From Mesostigma viride (lineage: Eukaryota; Streptophyta; Mesostigmatophyceae; Mesostigmatales; Mesostigmataceae), in NCBI GenBank assembly GCA_009746045.1, contig RPFO01000693.1, positions 17,501 to 38,195 of the forward strand: a stretch of 20,695 nt of DNA, read 5' to 3'. The translations under genes and the position numbers were made by a program. Below the pieces are notes generated by a model that ran no database searches, was not told the origin of the DNA, and saw only the letters and a program-made list of their open reading frames with translations. Of the stretch, positions 7,695-19,525 are shown in pieces; the stretch's first letter is position 1, and each line of letters begins with the position of its first letter.

Positions 7695-9024
7695 GGTGGC
7701 AAGATGCTAACAACACATGATTATACACCATGATTATGGGCACCCAGCTGATCTTCTTGCACAATCAACGCAGTATAAACCAGCAACATCCAATCCTCAC
7801 GATATATGCACGGCTTGCCGACGTATACAGCACCTAAATACTGCACAACTGCAACCTGCTATGGCTGACATGCAAGCAACGTCGAGTAGGATGGCGGTCT
7901 TAGAGAGGCTGGGCAGAGGTCGGTAGAAATAAGTGGAAAACTGGCAGAAACTAGGTAGAAACACGATATACTTACGCCTGCAAGCACTATTGAGCCGGTG
8001 GCAGAGGCCATTTCCAGGAAAATACAGCATACCGTAGCAATAGCCACGGTCACGCCTTACGCTATTTGCAGGCACCATCATGCCCGGAGCTACCCAATAA
8101 AAGTCTGCACAAATCTCGGTTTAGCCGAGAGTCCGGGCGTTCGGAATGAATAAACATGTGTTAAGAAGTCGAAACACCATGGAAATACCAAGCATGGTGC
8201 CGCAGCAGACCCGAGTCTTGACGTAATAATCAAAGAGACAACCAGCGCAGGCCAGAAATCGGGAGAATCCGGACCATGGTAGCTCGAGCCTGCCGTTATC
8301 TTTTCCGCGTTTTCGAGTCGTTCAGGATGATGAAGATGAATGGTGATGGAAATGTGTATCCTTGTGCATTGAAATTATGGCTGGCTTACGTGTGGAGCGA
8401 CTAGATGACCTAGACGGTGGGGCCGGAAACAGCATGCTTGATCAGGGCGTGTGTTTCTAGCCTAACTGGCCGGGAGTGTCTAGTGGTGAGCACCATTGCT
8501 GCGATCGCTCTCCCACCATTTACGAGGAAATACCCGCAAATGGAAAACCACTGAAAAGGTCTAGCTAGTCAGTCATCACGTTAGCCATGCCATGATTCCA
8601 AACGTCCAAGAACTGCACACGGTGCAAAGGCAAAAAGCCTAATAATATGTATGCCGGTTTCCAGGGTTTCCGCATGAAAGTTGGGTGAGAAACTGGAAAA
8701 AACTACGTTTCCTTTGCCCCAGTACCTCAACAAACTCGTAGAAACCTAATTATCAACCTTTGAACGCATCATCATGGTCGTGCTACCCAACAGCCACTGA
8801 AATTCGCGCGAAAACTGGCGAGATCTACCTGCCGCCATCGCCGTCGTCTTCACCTTCGTCCCGCGAAAATGCCTGATTTCAGTGGTACATATTTGTTTGC
8901 AGCTGTCACAAAAAAAATACCAAAAATACCAGGATTTTTTCTTGAATTCTATGAGATGTTTCTGACCTATCTTGAAAGTTTCAGACCAAAAATCGCATGT
9001 TTAATAGGTTTGCCACGTGTCAGA
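7695..9024. other. Intergenic stretch without recognised features
   Basis: I found no ORF with protein-like composition, no tRNA or rRNA, and no sizeable repeat. The sequence is of moderate GC with scattered A-rich patches, for example 8906-8935 with two AAAATACC copies. Confidence 0.6.
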
Positions 9025-9078
9025 TTACAACGCGATACATCGCGTTCTAACCCTACAACGCGATGTATCGCGTTGTAA
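9025..9078. repeat. Perfect 22-bp inverted repeat with nested palindromes
   Basis: Bases 9025-9046 and 9057-9078 are exact reverse complements around a 10-base spacer (CTAACCCTAC). Each arm is itself nearly palindromic, with AACGCGAT and ATCGCGTT separated by two bases. The site is followed by A7 and then a TTAATTAATTAA patch. It might be a transposon end, a cruciform or a paired protein-binding site. Confidence 0.95.
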
Positions 9079-9089
9079 AAAAACACGGG

Positions 9090-9206
9090 TTAATTAATTA
9101 ATAACCTCCACCTGCGGACTTCTACCCTGGCTAGCAACGGCTGAATACTCTGCGACCGCCCAATCGGAGCGCGTGCAATTCATTGATTAATTAATTATTA
9201 ATTAAT
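9090..9206. repeat. About 117-bp segment bracketed by TTAATTAA blocks
   Basis: TTAATTAATTAATAA at 9090-9104 and a near-palindromic ATTAATTAATTATTAATTAAT core at 9186-9206 (written here as its 21-base span; the pattern is TTAA units) flank about 80 bp of ordinary sequence. A small MITE-like insertion is possible, but A/T-rich simple sequence is an equally good explanation. Confidence 0.4.
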
Positions 9207-10099
9207 GGGCCCCCTAGTGGGCGGATTAGCCAATAGAAGATCCAAGTACATGAGCTAGTAGAAAAAATATCGCAGCCCTGTGAAACACGTTTGGTACGGA
9301 ACTGAATTTCCGTGTTGCCCTTACATTGCTGGAAATGCCCATCATACCAGTGGGCCAGCCGCACATGCCTGGACGTTTCATCCTGCATACGTTTCAACTT
9401 CCAGAAAACACTGATAAAAAATCTACCATAAATGGTTGGGTAGAGTTAGTGAAACTGCGTACGCATGTTTCACAGCCAGAAATGCCTGCACACTCTCTTT
9501 ACTCTTCCAGACAAGCTGCCAGGCACAGCACATTTCCTGCACCCGCGGGAATGCGCGAGAGGAATTGGTTCCCCGGCAACTGATCAGCCCCCCTGAAACC
9601 GGGAAAACTCAGTGATGCAGACAATGGCAAAAGCCATGAACAAAATCAGCCCTGACCGAAACCCTGGGAATATGGCGAAGGCTTGAGCTGGGTATGGCTG
9701 GACCGTATGGGTCAGATGGTACAAGGAAAATGGGTGCGCTCCCAGTGAAGAGCAGCAAACCCCCCACTCATGGATGTTACGCTTGTCGCATGTCAAAGCC
9801 CTGCTTTGAGAGTTGCGCGCTAAGTAGTCAACGAGGGGACAACTGCCTCGTCGACATCGCATCGTTTATGTACAAGACGTGCTCGCGCACGGACAAGGGT
9901 TAAAAACATGCCCGGCGTCGCACAAAAAAGGCCCCTCCCTATGCCAGGGACCACCAAGGCAAAATGGCATAGCGCCGCTGGGGATAGGCAGGGAGGGAGG
10001 GTAAAAAAAATCTGGAACCGGTGTTTCACATGCCGCATTCCAGTACTAGTAAACCAGGGCGGACATCGTGTGCCTCGCCGTGCTGTGTGCCAGAATCGT
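9207..10099. other. Intergenic stretch without recognised features
   Basis: Several short reading frames exist on both strands, but none has recognisable motifs, a consistent composition or support from splice signals. Nothing else stands out. Confidence 0.55.
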
Positions 10100-10570
10100 T
10101 TAGCAGATGCCAAAGGCTGAGCTCAGCCAGCTGGCGACCTCAGGGTCTGCGATGAGGGCTGATTGGCGGGCGAAGAGCGGGCTGTCCGGCTCCTGACAGC
10201 CCCCAGAGCAGTGGCAGGCGTGTGTGCACCCATCCGTGGTGAGTTGGGTGTCCTTCTCGTCTTCCTCAACCACGCTGTCGGAAACAGCGTCCAAAACTCT
10301 TGTCAGGGTTGCTTCAGGCAAGCCCATTTGCTGCACCGTCTCGATAAGATGTGGGACGTCCACCAGCTTCGCGGAATGGTCACCAGAAAAAGAGCGTCGC
10401 CCGAAACCGTGTGACTTCGGGAACGACGATGCAGAAGAAGACGTCAAGGCGTCCGCCGTGAGGTCGCCTGTTGACACGGAGGCCTTCATGGAAACGGGAA
10501 TGGGCCTCGACTGTGACGTCAAAAAGTGGCACAAGCGGTCGAGGCGGCAATGTGTGCAGGCAGCGCGCAT
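10100..10570 (-). CDS. Hypothetical protein or terminal exon
   Basis: This minus-strand frame of 156 codons ends in TAA. Third codon positions are mostly G or C, and the composition looks protein-like. The N-terminal part has CTHCRLDRLC; a Ser-rich stretch follows (TSSSASSFPKSHGFGRRSFS); residues 68-100 look helical (LVDVPHLIETVQQMGLPEA, then LTRVLDAVSD), followed by an acidic VVEEDEKD patch and a Cys cluster (CTHACHCSGGC). I recognise no family. It may be the last exon of a gene whose upstream part lies at higher coordinates, for example joining at an acceptor GTCACAG just before SRPIPV. The opposite strand also shows a plausible exon and intron, so the strand is not settled. Confidence 0.35.
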   Translation of the reverse strand: MRAACTHCRLDRLCHFLTSQSRPIPVSMKASVSTGDLTADALTSSSASSFPKSHGFGRRSFSGDHSAKLVDVPHLIETVQQMGLPEATLTRVLDAVSDSVVEEDEKDTQLTTDGCTHACHCSGGCQEPDSPLFARQSALIADPEVASWLSSAFGIC

Positions 10571-11765
10571 TAAGACCAGCCGAGAGTCAGCGTGCAGGTG
10601 AGCTTTTGGTTGGGTCCTTCGCTTTTGTCAAGTTTCGAATAAGGCACTAGAAAATTCGAGGAAAGGCAGCCGCGGCTATGAGGACACTTCAATTTCGGAG
10701 TGTGGCATGGACATACCTCTGACGTCCGGCGGGGGAGCTCGTGACGTTGCGTATTGTTGTTCCCGCCAACCATTCGCTCATTGACTGGGTCACCTCGGCA
10801 TCCTGGCATCTTCCTTCATCTCTGGACCTTTGCAGACTTTGCCGGAGCTTGAAAAAATGAGAGTCTGACCCTCGTTGTTGCAGCATTGTGCTTGCTGTTT
10901 GAAGATGGGCACTTTCGCGGGAAATGCAAGGAACAATGCCCGCAATCAGTGAGCGAGATGGCACAATGTTGGATACCAAAGCGCGCAGCTGGCTATCGGT
11001 GCGTAAAATGGACGGAAACAAGCGGGCAAGTGGGCAAGGCGGGCGTCTCTGAAGGTGGCGCCTTTGCGTGTGTAGGTGATGGTGGCTGCAATTGTTACGC
11101 AACAACCTTTGCACGTGAGAGCTCCCTCCCTTTTTTCCTTCGGACCTTTTCTGACCGAAAAGGTCGCGGCTTCAAAGGGCAACAAGAGTTACAAGACAGC
11201 AGCCAGGAGCTCATCTCGATAGTGATCACGGTAGTGATCAGATACCCGACTTCCATTGGCGCGTACAACGATCCGGGTATTTTGAAGAGGTGTTGACGGC
11301 GATCAAAAGCACGGCGGATCCGTACTTCTCGCATTTGAAGTGCAAAAAGGATGAGCAGTTCGGCAGGACGAAACCAGGATACAGCTCGGTAGGACGAAAA
11401 ACGAGATGCCAGGCCGGCATGACGCAATATAGGAATCATAGGATGCGATAGGCGATAGGTAGTTGAGCCAAGTATTATTGGACGGATTGCATCCAAAGGG
11501 ATCCAACCGCGAAGGCTTACATCATGGTCCGGCCAGACCCGCGTGATGCAGGGAATCCTTTCGCGCAGGCGCCGGGCGTGTGGCGGGGACAGCTGTCCAA
11601 TCATTCTAAGCATCATATTAGCCATGCACTTTTTTCCAGCAGTTTGCCGGCTTGCCAGGATTCCCTGAACCCAAGATTCCTAAAGCTTGGTTGGCCGCAC
11701 GTTCTTCAACAGCAGAAGTGGCAACTGTCAGGAGATCCACGGGAAGATCCACGGGCACCGCTTTT
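10571..11765. other. Stretch of uncertain content
   Basis: On the plus strand, a consensus-like intron could run from GTGAGC at 10598 to TTTGCAG at 10835, but the exon after it stops within eight codons. Minus-strand frames at 10689-11114 and 11095-11625 look random. Short direct repeats occur at 11218-11241 (TAGTGATCA twice) and 11731-11752 (GATCCACGGGA twice). I cannot support a gene. Confidence 0.45.
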
Positions 11766-12169
11766 GGTTCTTCCGAAAATGGGCTCCGCCGGAATAACCC
11801 CGCGGGAATAACCCTGTCGTTTTTCCGGTGAAATGGGTGTTAGTTTATTTCCATACAGTATAACAGTTAAGGTGACCCTGTCGTTTTTGCACTCGGCCAC
11901 GTACACCCCTAGTCCCACGTTTCAGATTTCCAGTATTAAGATCGTGAGACCCTGGATGCTTTTGCTTTGTAAGACTGTACAGTTGTAAGACTGTAGCCAT
12001 TAAAACTTGGGCCCGGCACGGCCACGTGTGGCGTGGTCCCCAAGGGGCTTTTGTCTAAACTCTCCGCCTTGGTGCAGCGAAGTGATTCTCTGGCGCAGAA
12101 ACTACAAGTAGACCGGCGCGGCGCTACAAGGGCCAATATTATCAGGCGGAGCCAATTTCCGGAAGAACC
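11766..12169. mobile_element. 404-bp segment with 25-bp terminal inverted repeats
   Basis: The plus strand at 11766-11790 and the minus strand at 12169-12145 share GGTTCTTCCG(A/G)AAAT and then (G/T)GGCTCCGCC, 23 of 25 bases identical and facing inward. The interior has no ORF of note, but has two CCCTGTCGTTTTT copies (11812 and 11877) and two exact TTGTAAGACTGTA copies (11967 and 11983). It looks like a small nonautonomous TIR element. No clear target-site duplication is visible. Confidence 0.5.
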
Positions 12170-12259
12170 GTTAGGTTCGCCAGAATTGGCGAAGCTTATA
12201 AGGCCGTACACGTGAGAAAACATAGGAATAGCCGAATAGGGGATGAAAATCCGTCATCA

Positions 12260-15200
12260 ATCCATCCATCCATCCATCCATCCATCCATCCATCCATCCA
12301 TCCATCCATCCATCCATCCATCCATCCATCCATCCATCCATCCATCCATCCATCCATCCATCCATCCATCCATCCATCCATCCATCCATCCATCCATCCA
12401 TCCATCCATCCATCCATCCATCCATCCATCCATCCATCCATCCATCCATCCATCCATCCATCCATCCATCCATCCATCCATCCATCCATCCATCCATCCA
12501 TCCATCCATCCATCCATCCATCCATCCATCCATCCATCCATCCATCCATCCATCCATCCATCCATCCATCCATGATCCATCCATCCATCCATCCATCCAT
12601 CCATCCATCCATCCATCCATCCATCCATCCATCCATCCATCCATCCATCCATCCATCCATCCATCCATCCATCCATCCATCCATCCATCCATCCATCCAT
12701 CCATCCATCCATCCATCCATCCATCCATCCATCCATCCATCCATCCATCCATCCATCCATCCATCCATCCATCCATCCATCCATCCATCCATCCATCCAT
12801 CCATCCATCCATCCATCCATCCATCCATCCATCCATCCATCCATCCATCCATCCATCCATCCATCCATCCATCCATCCATCCATCCATCCATCCATCCAT
12901 CCATCCATCCATCCATCCATCCATCCATCCATCCATCCATCCATCCATCCATCCATCCATCCATCCATCCATCCATCCATCCATCATCCATCCATCCATC
13001 CATCCATCCATCCATCCATCCATCCATCCATCCATCCATCCATCCATCCATCCATCCATCCATCCATCCATCCATCCATCCATCCATCCATCCATCCATC
13101 CATCCATCCATCCATCCATCCATCCATCCATCCATCCATCCATCCATCCATCCATCCATCCATCCATCCATCCATCCATCCATCCATCCATCCATCCATC
13201 CATCCATCCATCCATCCATCCATCCATCCATCCATCCATCCATCCATCCATCCATCCATCCATCCATCCATCCATCCATCCATCCATCCATCCATCCATC
13301 CATCCATCCATCCATCCATCCATCCATCCATCCATCCATCCATCCATCCATCCATCCATCCATCCATCCATCCATCCATCCATCCATCCATCCATCCATC
13401 CATCCATCCATCCATCCATCCATCCATCCATCCATCCATCCATCCATCCATCCATCCATCCATCCATCCATCCATCCATCCATCCATCCATCCATCCATC
13501 CATCCATCCATCCATCCATCCATCCATCCATCCATCCATCCATCCATCCATCCATCCATCCATCCATCCATCCATCCATCCATCCATCCATCCATCCATC
13601 CATCCATCCATCCATCCATCCATCCATCCATCCATCCATCCATCCATCCATCCATCCATCCATCCATCCATCCATCCATCCATCCATCCATCCATCCATC
13701 CATCCATCCATCCATCCATCCATCCATCCATCCATCCATCCATCCATCCATCCATCCATCCATCCATCCATCCATCCATCCATCCATCCATCCATCCATC
13801 CATCCATCCATCCATCCATCCATCCATCCATCCATCCATCCATCCATCCATCCATCCATCCATCCATCCATCCATCCATCCATCCATCCATCCATCCATC
13901 CATCCATCCATCCATCCATCCATCCATCCATCCATCCATCCATCCATCCATCCATCCATCCATCCATCCATCCATCCATCCATCCATCCATCCATCCATC
14001 CATCCATCCATCCATCCATCCATCCATCCATCCATCCATCCATCCATCCATCCATCCATCCATCCATCCATCCATCCATCCATCCATCCATCCATCCATC
14101 CATCCATCCATCCATCCATCCATCCATCCATCCATCCATCCATCCATCCATCCATCCATCCATCCATCCATCCATCCATCCATCCATCCATCCATCCATC
14201 CATCCATCCATCCATCCATCCATCCATCCATCCATCCATCCATCCATCCATCCATCCATCCATCCATCCATCCATCCATCCATCCATCCATCCATCCATC
14301 CATCCATCCATCCATCCATCCATCCATCCATCCATCCATCCATCCATCCATCCATCCATCCATCCATCCATCCATCCATCCATCCATCCATCCATCCATC
14401 CATCCATCCATCCATCCATCCATCCATCCATCCATCCATCCATCCATCCATCCATCCATCCATCCATCCATCCATCCATCCATCCATCCATCCATCCATC
14501 CATCCATCCATCCATCCATCCATCCATCCATCCATCCATCCATCCATCCATCCATCCATCCATCCATCCATCCATCCATCCATCCATCCATCCATCCATC
14601 CATCCATCCATCCATCCATCCATCCATCCATCCATCCATCCATCCATCCATCCATCCATCCATCCATCCATCCATCCATCCATCCATCCATCCATCCATC
14701 CATCCATCCATCCATCCATCCATCCATCCATCCATCCATCCATCCATCCATCCATCCATCCATCCATCCATCCATCCATCCATCCATCCATCCATCCATC
14801 CATCCATCCATCCATCCATCCATCCATCCATCCATCCATCCATCCATCCATCCATCCATCCATCCATCCATCCATCCATCCATCCATCCATCCATCCATC
14901 CATCCATCCATCCATCCATCCATCCATCCATCCATCCATCCATCCATCCATCCATCCATCCATCCATCCATCCATCCATCCATCCATCCATCCATCCATC
15001 CATCCATCCATCCATCCATCCATCCATCCATCCATCCATCCATCCATCCATCCATCCATCCATCCATCCATCCATCCATCCATCCATCCATCCATCCATC
15101 CATCCATCCATCCATCCATCCATCCATCCATCCATCCATCCATCCATCCATCCATCCATCCATCCATCCATCCATCCATCCATCCATCCATCCATCCATC

Positions 15201-18200
15201 CATCCATCCATCCATCCATCCATCCATCCATCCATCCATCCATCCATCCATCCATCCATCCATCCATCCATCCATCCATCCATCCATCCATCCATCCATC
15301 CATCCATCCATCCATCCATCCATCCATCCATCCATCCATCCATCCATCCATCCATCCATCCATCCATCCATCCATCCATCCATCCATCCATCCATCCATC
15401 CATCCATCCATCCATCCATCCATCCATCCATCCATCCATCCATCCATCCATCCATCCATCCATCCATCCATCCATCCATCCATCCATCCATCCATCCATC
15501 CATCCATCCATCCATCCATCCATCCATCCATCCATCCATCCATCCATCCATCCATCCATCCATCCATCCATCCATCCATCCATCCATCCATCCATCCATC
15601 CATCCATCCATCCATCCATCCATCCATCCATCCATCCATCCATCCATCCATCCATCCATCCATCCATCCATCCATCCATCCATCCATCCATCCATCCATC
15701 CATCCATCCATCCATCCATCCATCCATCCATCCATCCATCCATCCATCCATCCATCCATCCATCCATCCATCCATCCATCCATCCATCCATCCATCCATC
15801 CATCCATCCATCCATCCATCCATCCATCCATCCATCCATCCATCCATCCATCCATCCATCCATCCATCCATCCATCCATCCATCCATCCATCCATCCATC
15901 CATCCATCCATCCATCCATCCATCCATCCATCCATCCATCCATCCATCCATCCATCCATCCATCCATCCATCCATCCATCCATCCATCCATCCATCCATC
16001 CATCCATCCATCCATCCATCCATCCATCCATCCATCCATCCATCCATCCATCCATCCATCCATCCATCCATCCATCCATCCATCCATCCATCCATCCATC
16101 CATCCATCCATCCATCCATCCATCCATCCATCCATCCATCCATCCATCCATCCATCCATCCATCCATCCATCCATCCATCCATCCATCCATCCATCCATC
16201 CATCCATCCATCCATCCATCCATCCATCCATCCATCCATCCATCCATCCATCCATCCATCCATCCATCCATCCATCCATCCATCCATCCATCCATCCATC
16301 CATCCATCCATCCATCCATCCATCCATCCATCCATCCATCCATCCATCCATCCATCCATCCATCCATCCATCCATCCATCCATCCATCCATCCATCCATC
16401 CATCCATCCATCCATCCATCCATCCATCCATCCATCCATCCATCCATCCATCCATCCATCCATCCATCCATCCATCCATCCATCCATCCATCCATCCATC
16501 CATCCATCCATCCATCCATCCATCCATCCATCCATCCATCCATCCATCCATCCATCCATCCATCCATCCATCCATCCATCCATCCATCCATCCATCCATC
16601 CATCCATCCATCCATCCATCCATCCATCCATCCATCCATCCATCCATCCATCCATCCATCCATCCATCCATCCATCCATCCATCCATCCATCCATCCATC
16701 CATCCATCCATCCATCCATCCATCCATCCATCCATCCATCCATCCATCCATCCATCCATCCATCCATCCATCCATCCATCCATCCATCCATCCATCCATC
16801 CATCCATCCATCCATCCATCCATCCATCCATCCATCCATCCATCCATCCATCCATCCATCCATCCATCCATCCATCCATCCATCCATCCATCCATCCATC
16901 CATCCATCCATCCATCCATCCATCCATCCATCCATCCATCCATCCATCCATCCATCCATCCATCCATCCATCCATCCATCCATCCATCCATCCATCCATC
17001 CATCCATCCATCCATCCATCCATCCATCCATCCATCCATCCATCCATCCATCCATCCATCCATCCATCCATCCATCCATCCATCCATCCATCCATCCATC
17101 CATCCATCCATCCATCCATCCATCCATCCATCCATCCATCCATCCATCCATCCATCCATCCATCCATCCATCCATCCATCCATCCATCCATCCATCCATC
17201 CATCCATCCATCCATCCATCCATCCATCCATCCATCCATCCATCCATCCATCCATCCATCCATCCATCCATCCATCCATCCATCCATCCATCCATCCATC
17301 CATCCATCCATCCATCCATCCATCCATCCATCCATCCATCCATCCATCCATCCATCCATCCATCCATCCATCCATCCATCCATCCATCCATCCATCCATC
17401 CATCCATCCATCCATCCATCCATCCATCCATCCATCCATCCATCCATCCATCCATCCATCCATCCATCCATCCATCCATCCATCCATCCATCCATCCATC
17501 CATCCATCCATCCATCCATCCATCCATCCATCCATCCATCCATCCATCCATCCATCCATCCATCCATCCATCCATCCATCCATCCATCCATCCATCCATC
17601 CATCCATCCATCCATCCATCCATCATCCATCCATCCATCCATCCATCCATCCATCCATCCATCCATCCATCCATCCATCCATCCATCCATCCATCCATCC
17701 ATCCATCCATCCATCCATCCATCCATCCATCCATCCATCCATCCATCCATCCATCCATCCATCCATCCATCCATCCATCCATCCATCCATCCATCCATCC
17801 ATCCATCCATCCATCCATCCATCCATCCATCCATCCATCCATCCATCCATCCATCCATCCATCCATCCATCCATCCATCCATCCATCCATCCATCCATCC
17901 ATCCATCCATCCATCCATCCATCCATCCATCCATCCATCCATCCATCCATCCATCCATCCATCCATCCATCCATCCATCCATCCATCCATCCATCCATCC
18001 ATCCATCCATCCATCCATCCATCCATCCATCCATCCATCCATCCATCCATCCATCCATCCATCCATCCATCCATCCATCCATCCATCCATCCATCCATCC
18101 ATCCATCCATCCATCCATCCATCCATCCATCCATCCATCCATCCATCCATCCATCCATCCATCCATCCATCCATCCATCCATCCATCCATCCATCCATCC

Positions 18201-19057
18201 ATCCATCCATCCATCCATCCATCCATCCATCCATCCATCCATCCATCCATCCATCCATCCATCCATCCATCCATCCATCCATCCATCCATCCATCCATCC
18301 ATCCATCCATCCATCCATCCATCCATCCATCCATCCATCCATCCATCCATCCATCCATCCATCCATCCATCCATCCATCCATCCATCCATCCATCCATCC
18401 ATCCATCCATCCATCCATCCATCCATCCATCCATCCATCCATCCATCCATCCATCCATCCATCCATCCATCCATCCATCCATCCATCCATCCATCCATCC
18501 ATCCATCCATCCATCCATCCATCCATCCATCCATCCATCCATCCATCCATCCATCCATCCATCCATCCATCCATCCATCCATCCATCCATCCATCCATCC
18601 ATCCATCCATCCATCCATCCATCCATCCATCCATCCATCCATCCATCCATCCATCCATCCATCCATCCATCCATCCATCCATCCATCCATCCATCCATCC
18701 ATCCATCCATCCATCCATCCATCCATCCATCCATCCATCCATCCATCCATCCATCCATCCATCCATCCATCCATCCATCCATCCATCCATCCATCCATCC
18801 ATCCATCCATCCATCCATCCATCCATCCATCCATCCATCCATCCATCCATCCATCCATCCATCCATCCATCCATCCATCCATCCATCCATCCATCCATCC
18901 ATCCATCCATCCATCCATCCATCCATCCATCCATCCATCCATCCATCCATCCATCCATCCATCCATCCATCCATCCATCCATCCATCCATCCATCCATCC
19001 ATCCATCCATCCATCCATCCATCCATCCATCCATCCATCCATCCATCCATCCATCCA
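12260..19057. repeat. 6.8-kb (ATCC)n satellite, about 1,697 units
   Basis: The plus strand is ATCC repeated in four pure blocks of 78, 102, 1,159 and 358 units. The blocks are separated by one 3-base unit each: ATG at 12572-12574, ATC at 12983-12985 and ATC at 17622-17624. No other deviation is present. The plus strand has one G in the whole array. ATCC repeats contain no stop in any of six frames, so the long Ser-Ile-His-Pro and Trp-Met-Asp-Gly frames running through it are not evidence of genes. Confidence 0.99.
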
Positions 19058-19525
19058 CTACAATACGTTCGTAGGAGACGCGAAAATGAGTGAGAATGTT
19101 ACCCGAGCGGTAACGAGGATTCGCACCGTCGATTTTAACATATGTTTCTTTTTTTGCGCCATTTGGCGAGCATCGACTGGAGCCTGAACCTAGCGGGGGG
19201 AATCGTGCGGGGGAATCTTGCGGGGAATCTTGCGGGGAAAAATTCCGAACGTGAATTTAGCGAAGTCCTACTACATTTTGCTTGGGTTCACGGTACTACA
19301 GTTTCGTCACTGAAAATTTTCTGTAGTTGCGTTGGTGTTTCGTACGTTTCGCTGAAATTTTCGTGTTCAGTGCCCAGATCACAATTTGATCCGGCGCAAA
19401 TGATTGGCTGTACGGTACGAACCAAAACGAAATTTTAGTATCTAAGTTCCGCGCTTGGCTGAATTTGCCCGGAAGCCCGGGGCACTTTCCCCCTGAAAAA
19501 GGTGTCCGCGGAAGCGTATTTAGTG
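19058..19525. other. Unique spacer between two ATCC arrays
   Basis: These 468 bp carry no convincing gene. Four imperfect 12-13 bp copies of GCGGGGAATCTT lie at 19193-19238. The segment is otherwise single-copy in this window, and shares only the general GAAATTTTAGTA style of A/T-rich words with 1500-2080. Confidence 0.6.

Noticed and set aside
9047-9056. Telomere-like CTAACCCTA in the hairpin loop
   Set aside because: A single nine-base match in a spacer is well within chance.
11095-11625. 176-codon minus-strand frame
   Set aside because: Its composition looks random, with many Arg, Ile and Leu in no pattern and no motif; it also overlaps other equally weak frames on both strands.
12212-19093. 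Giant open frames encoding SIHP (plus) and MDGW (minus) tetrapeptide repeats, up to 2,293 codons
   Set aside because: A tetranucleotide without stop codons in any phase keeps all six frames open. The same applies at 4760-5272 and 19435-20691. There is no codon bias, domain or boundary to suggest a gene.
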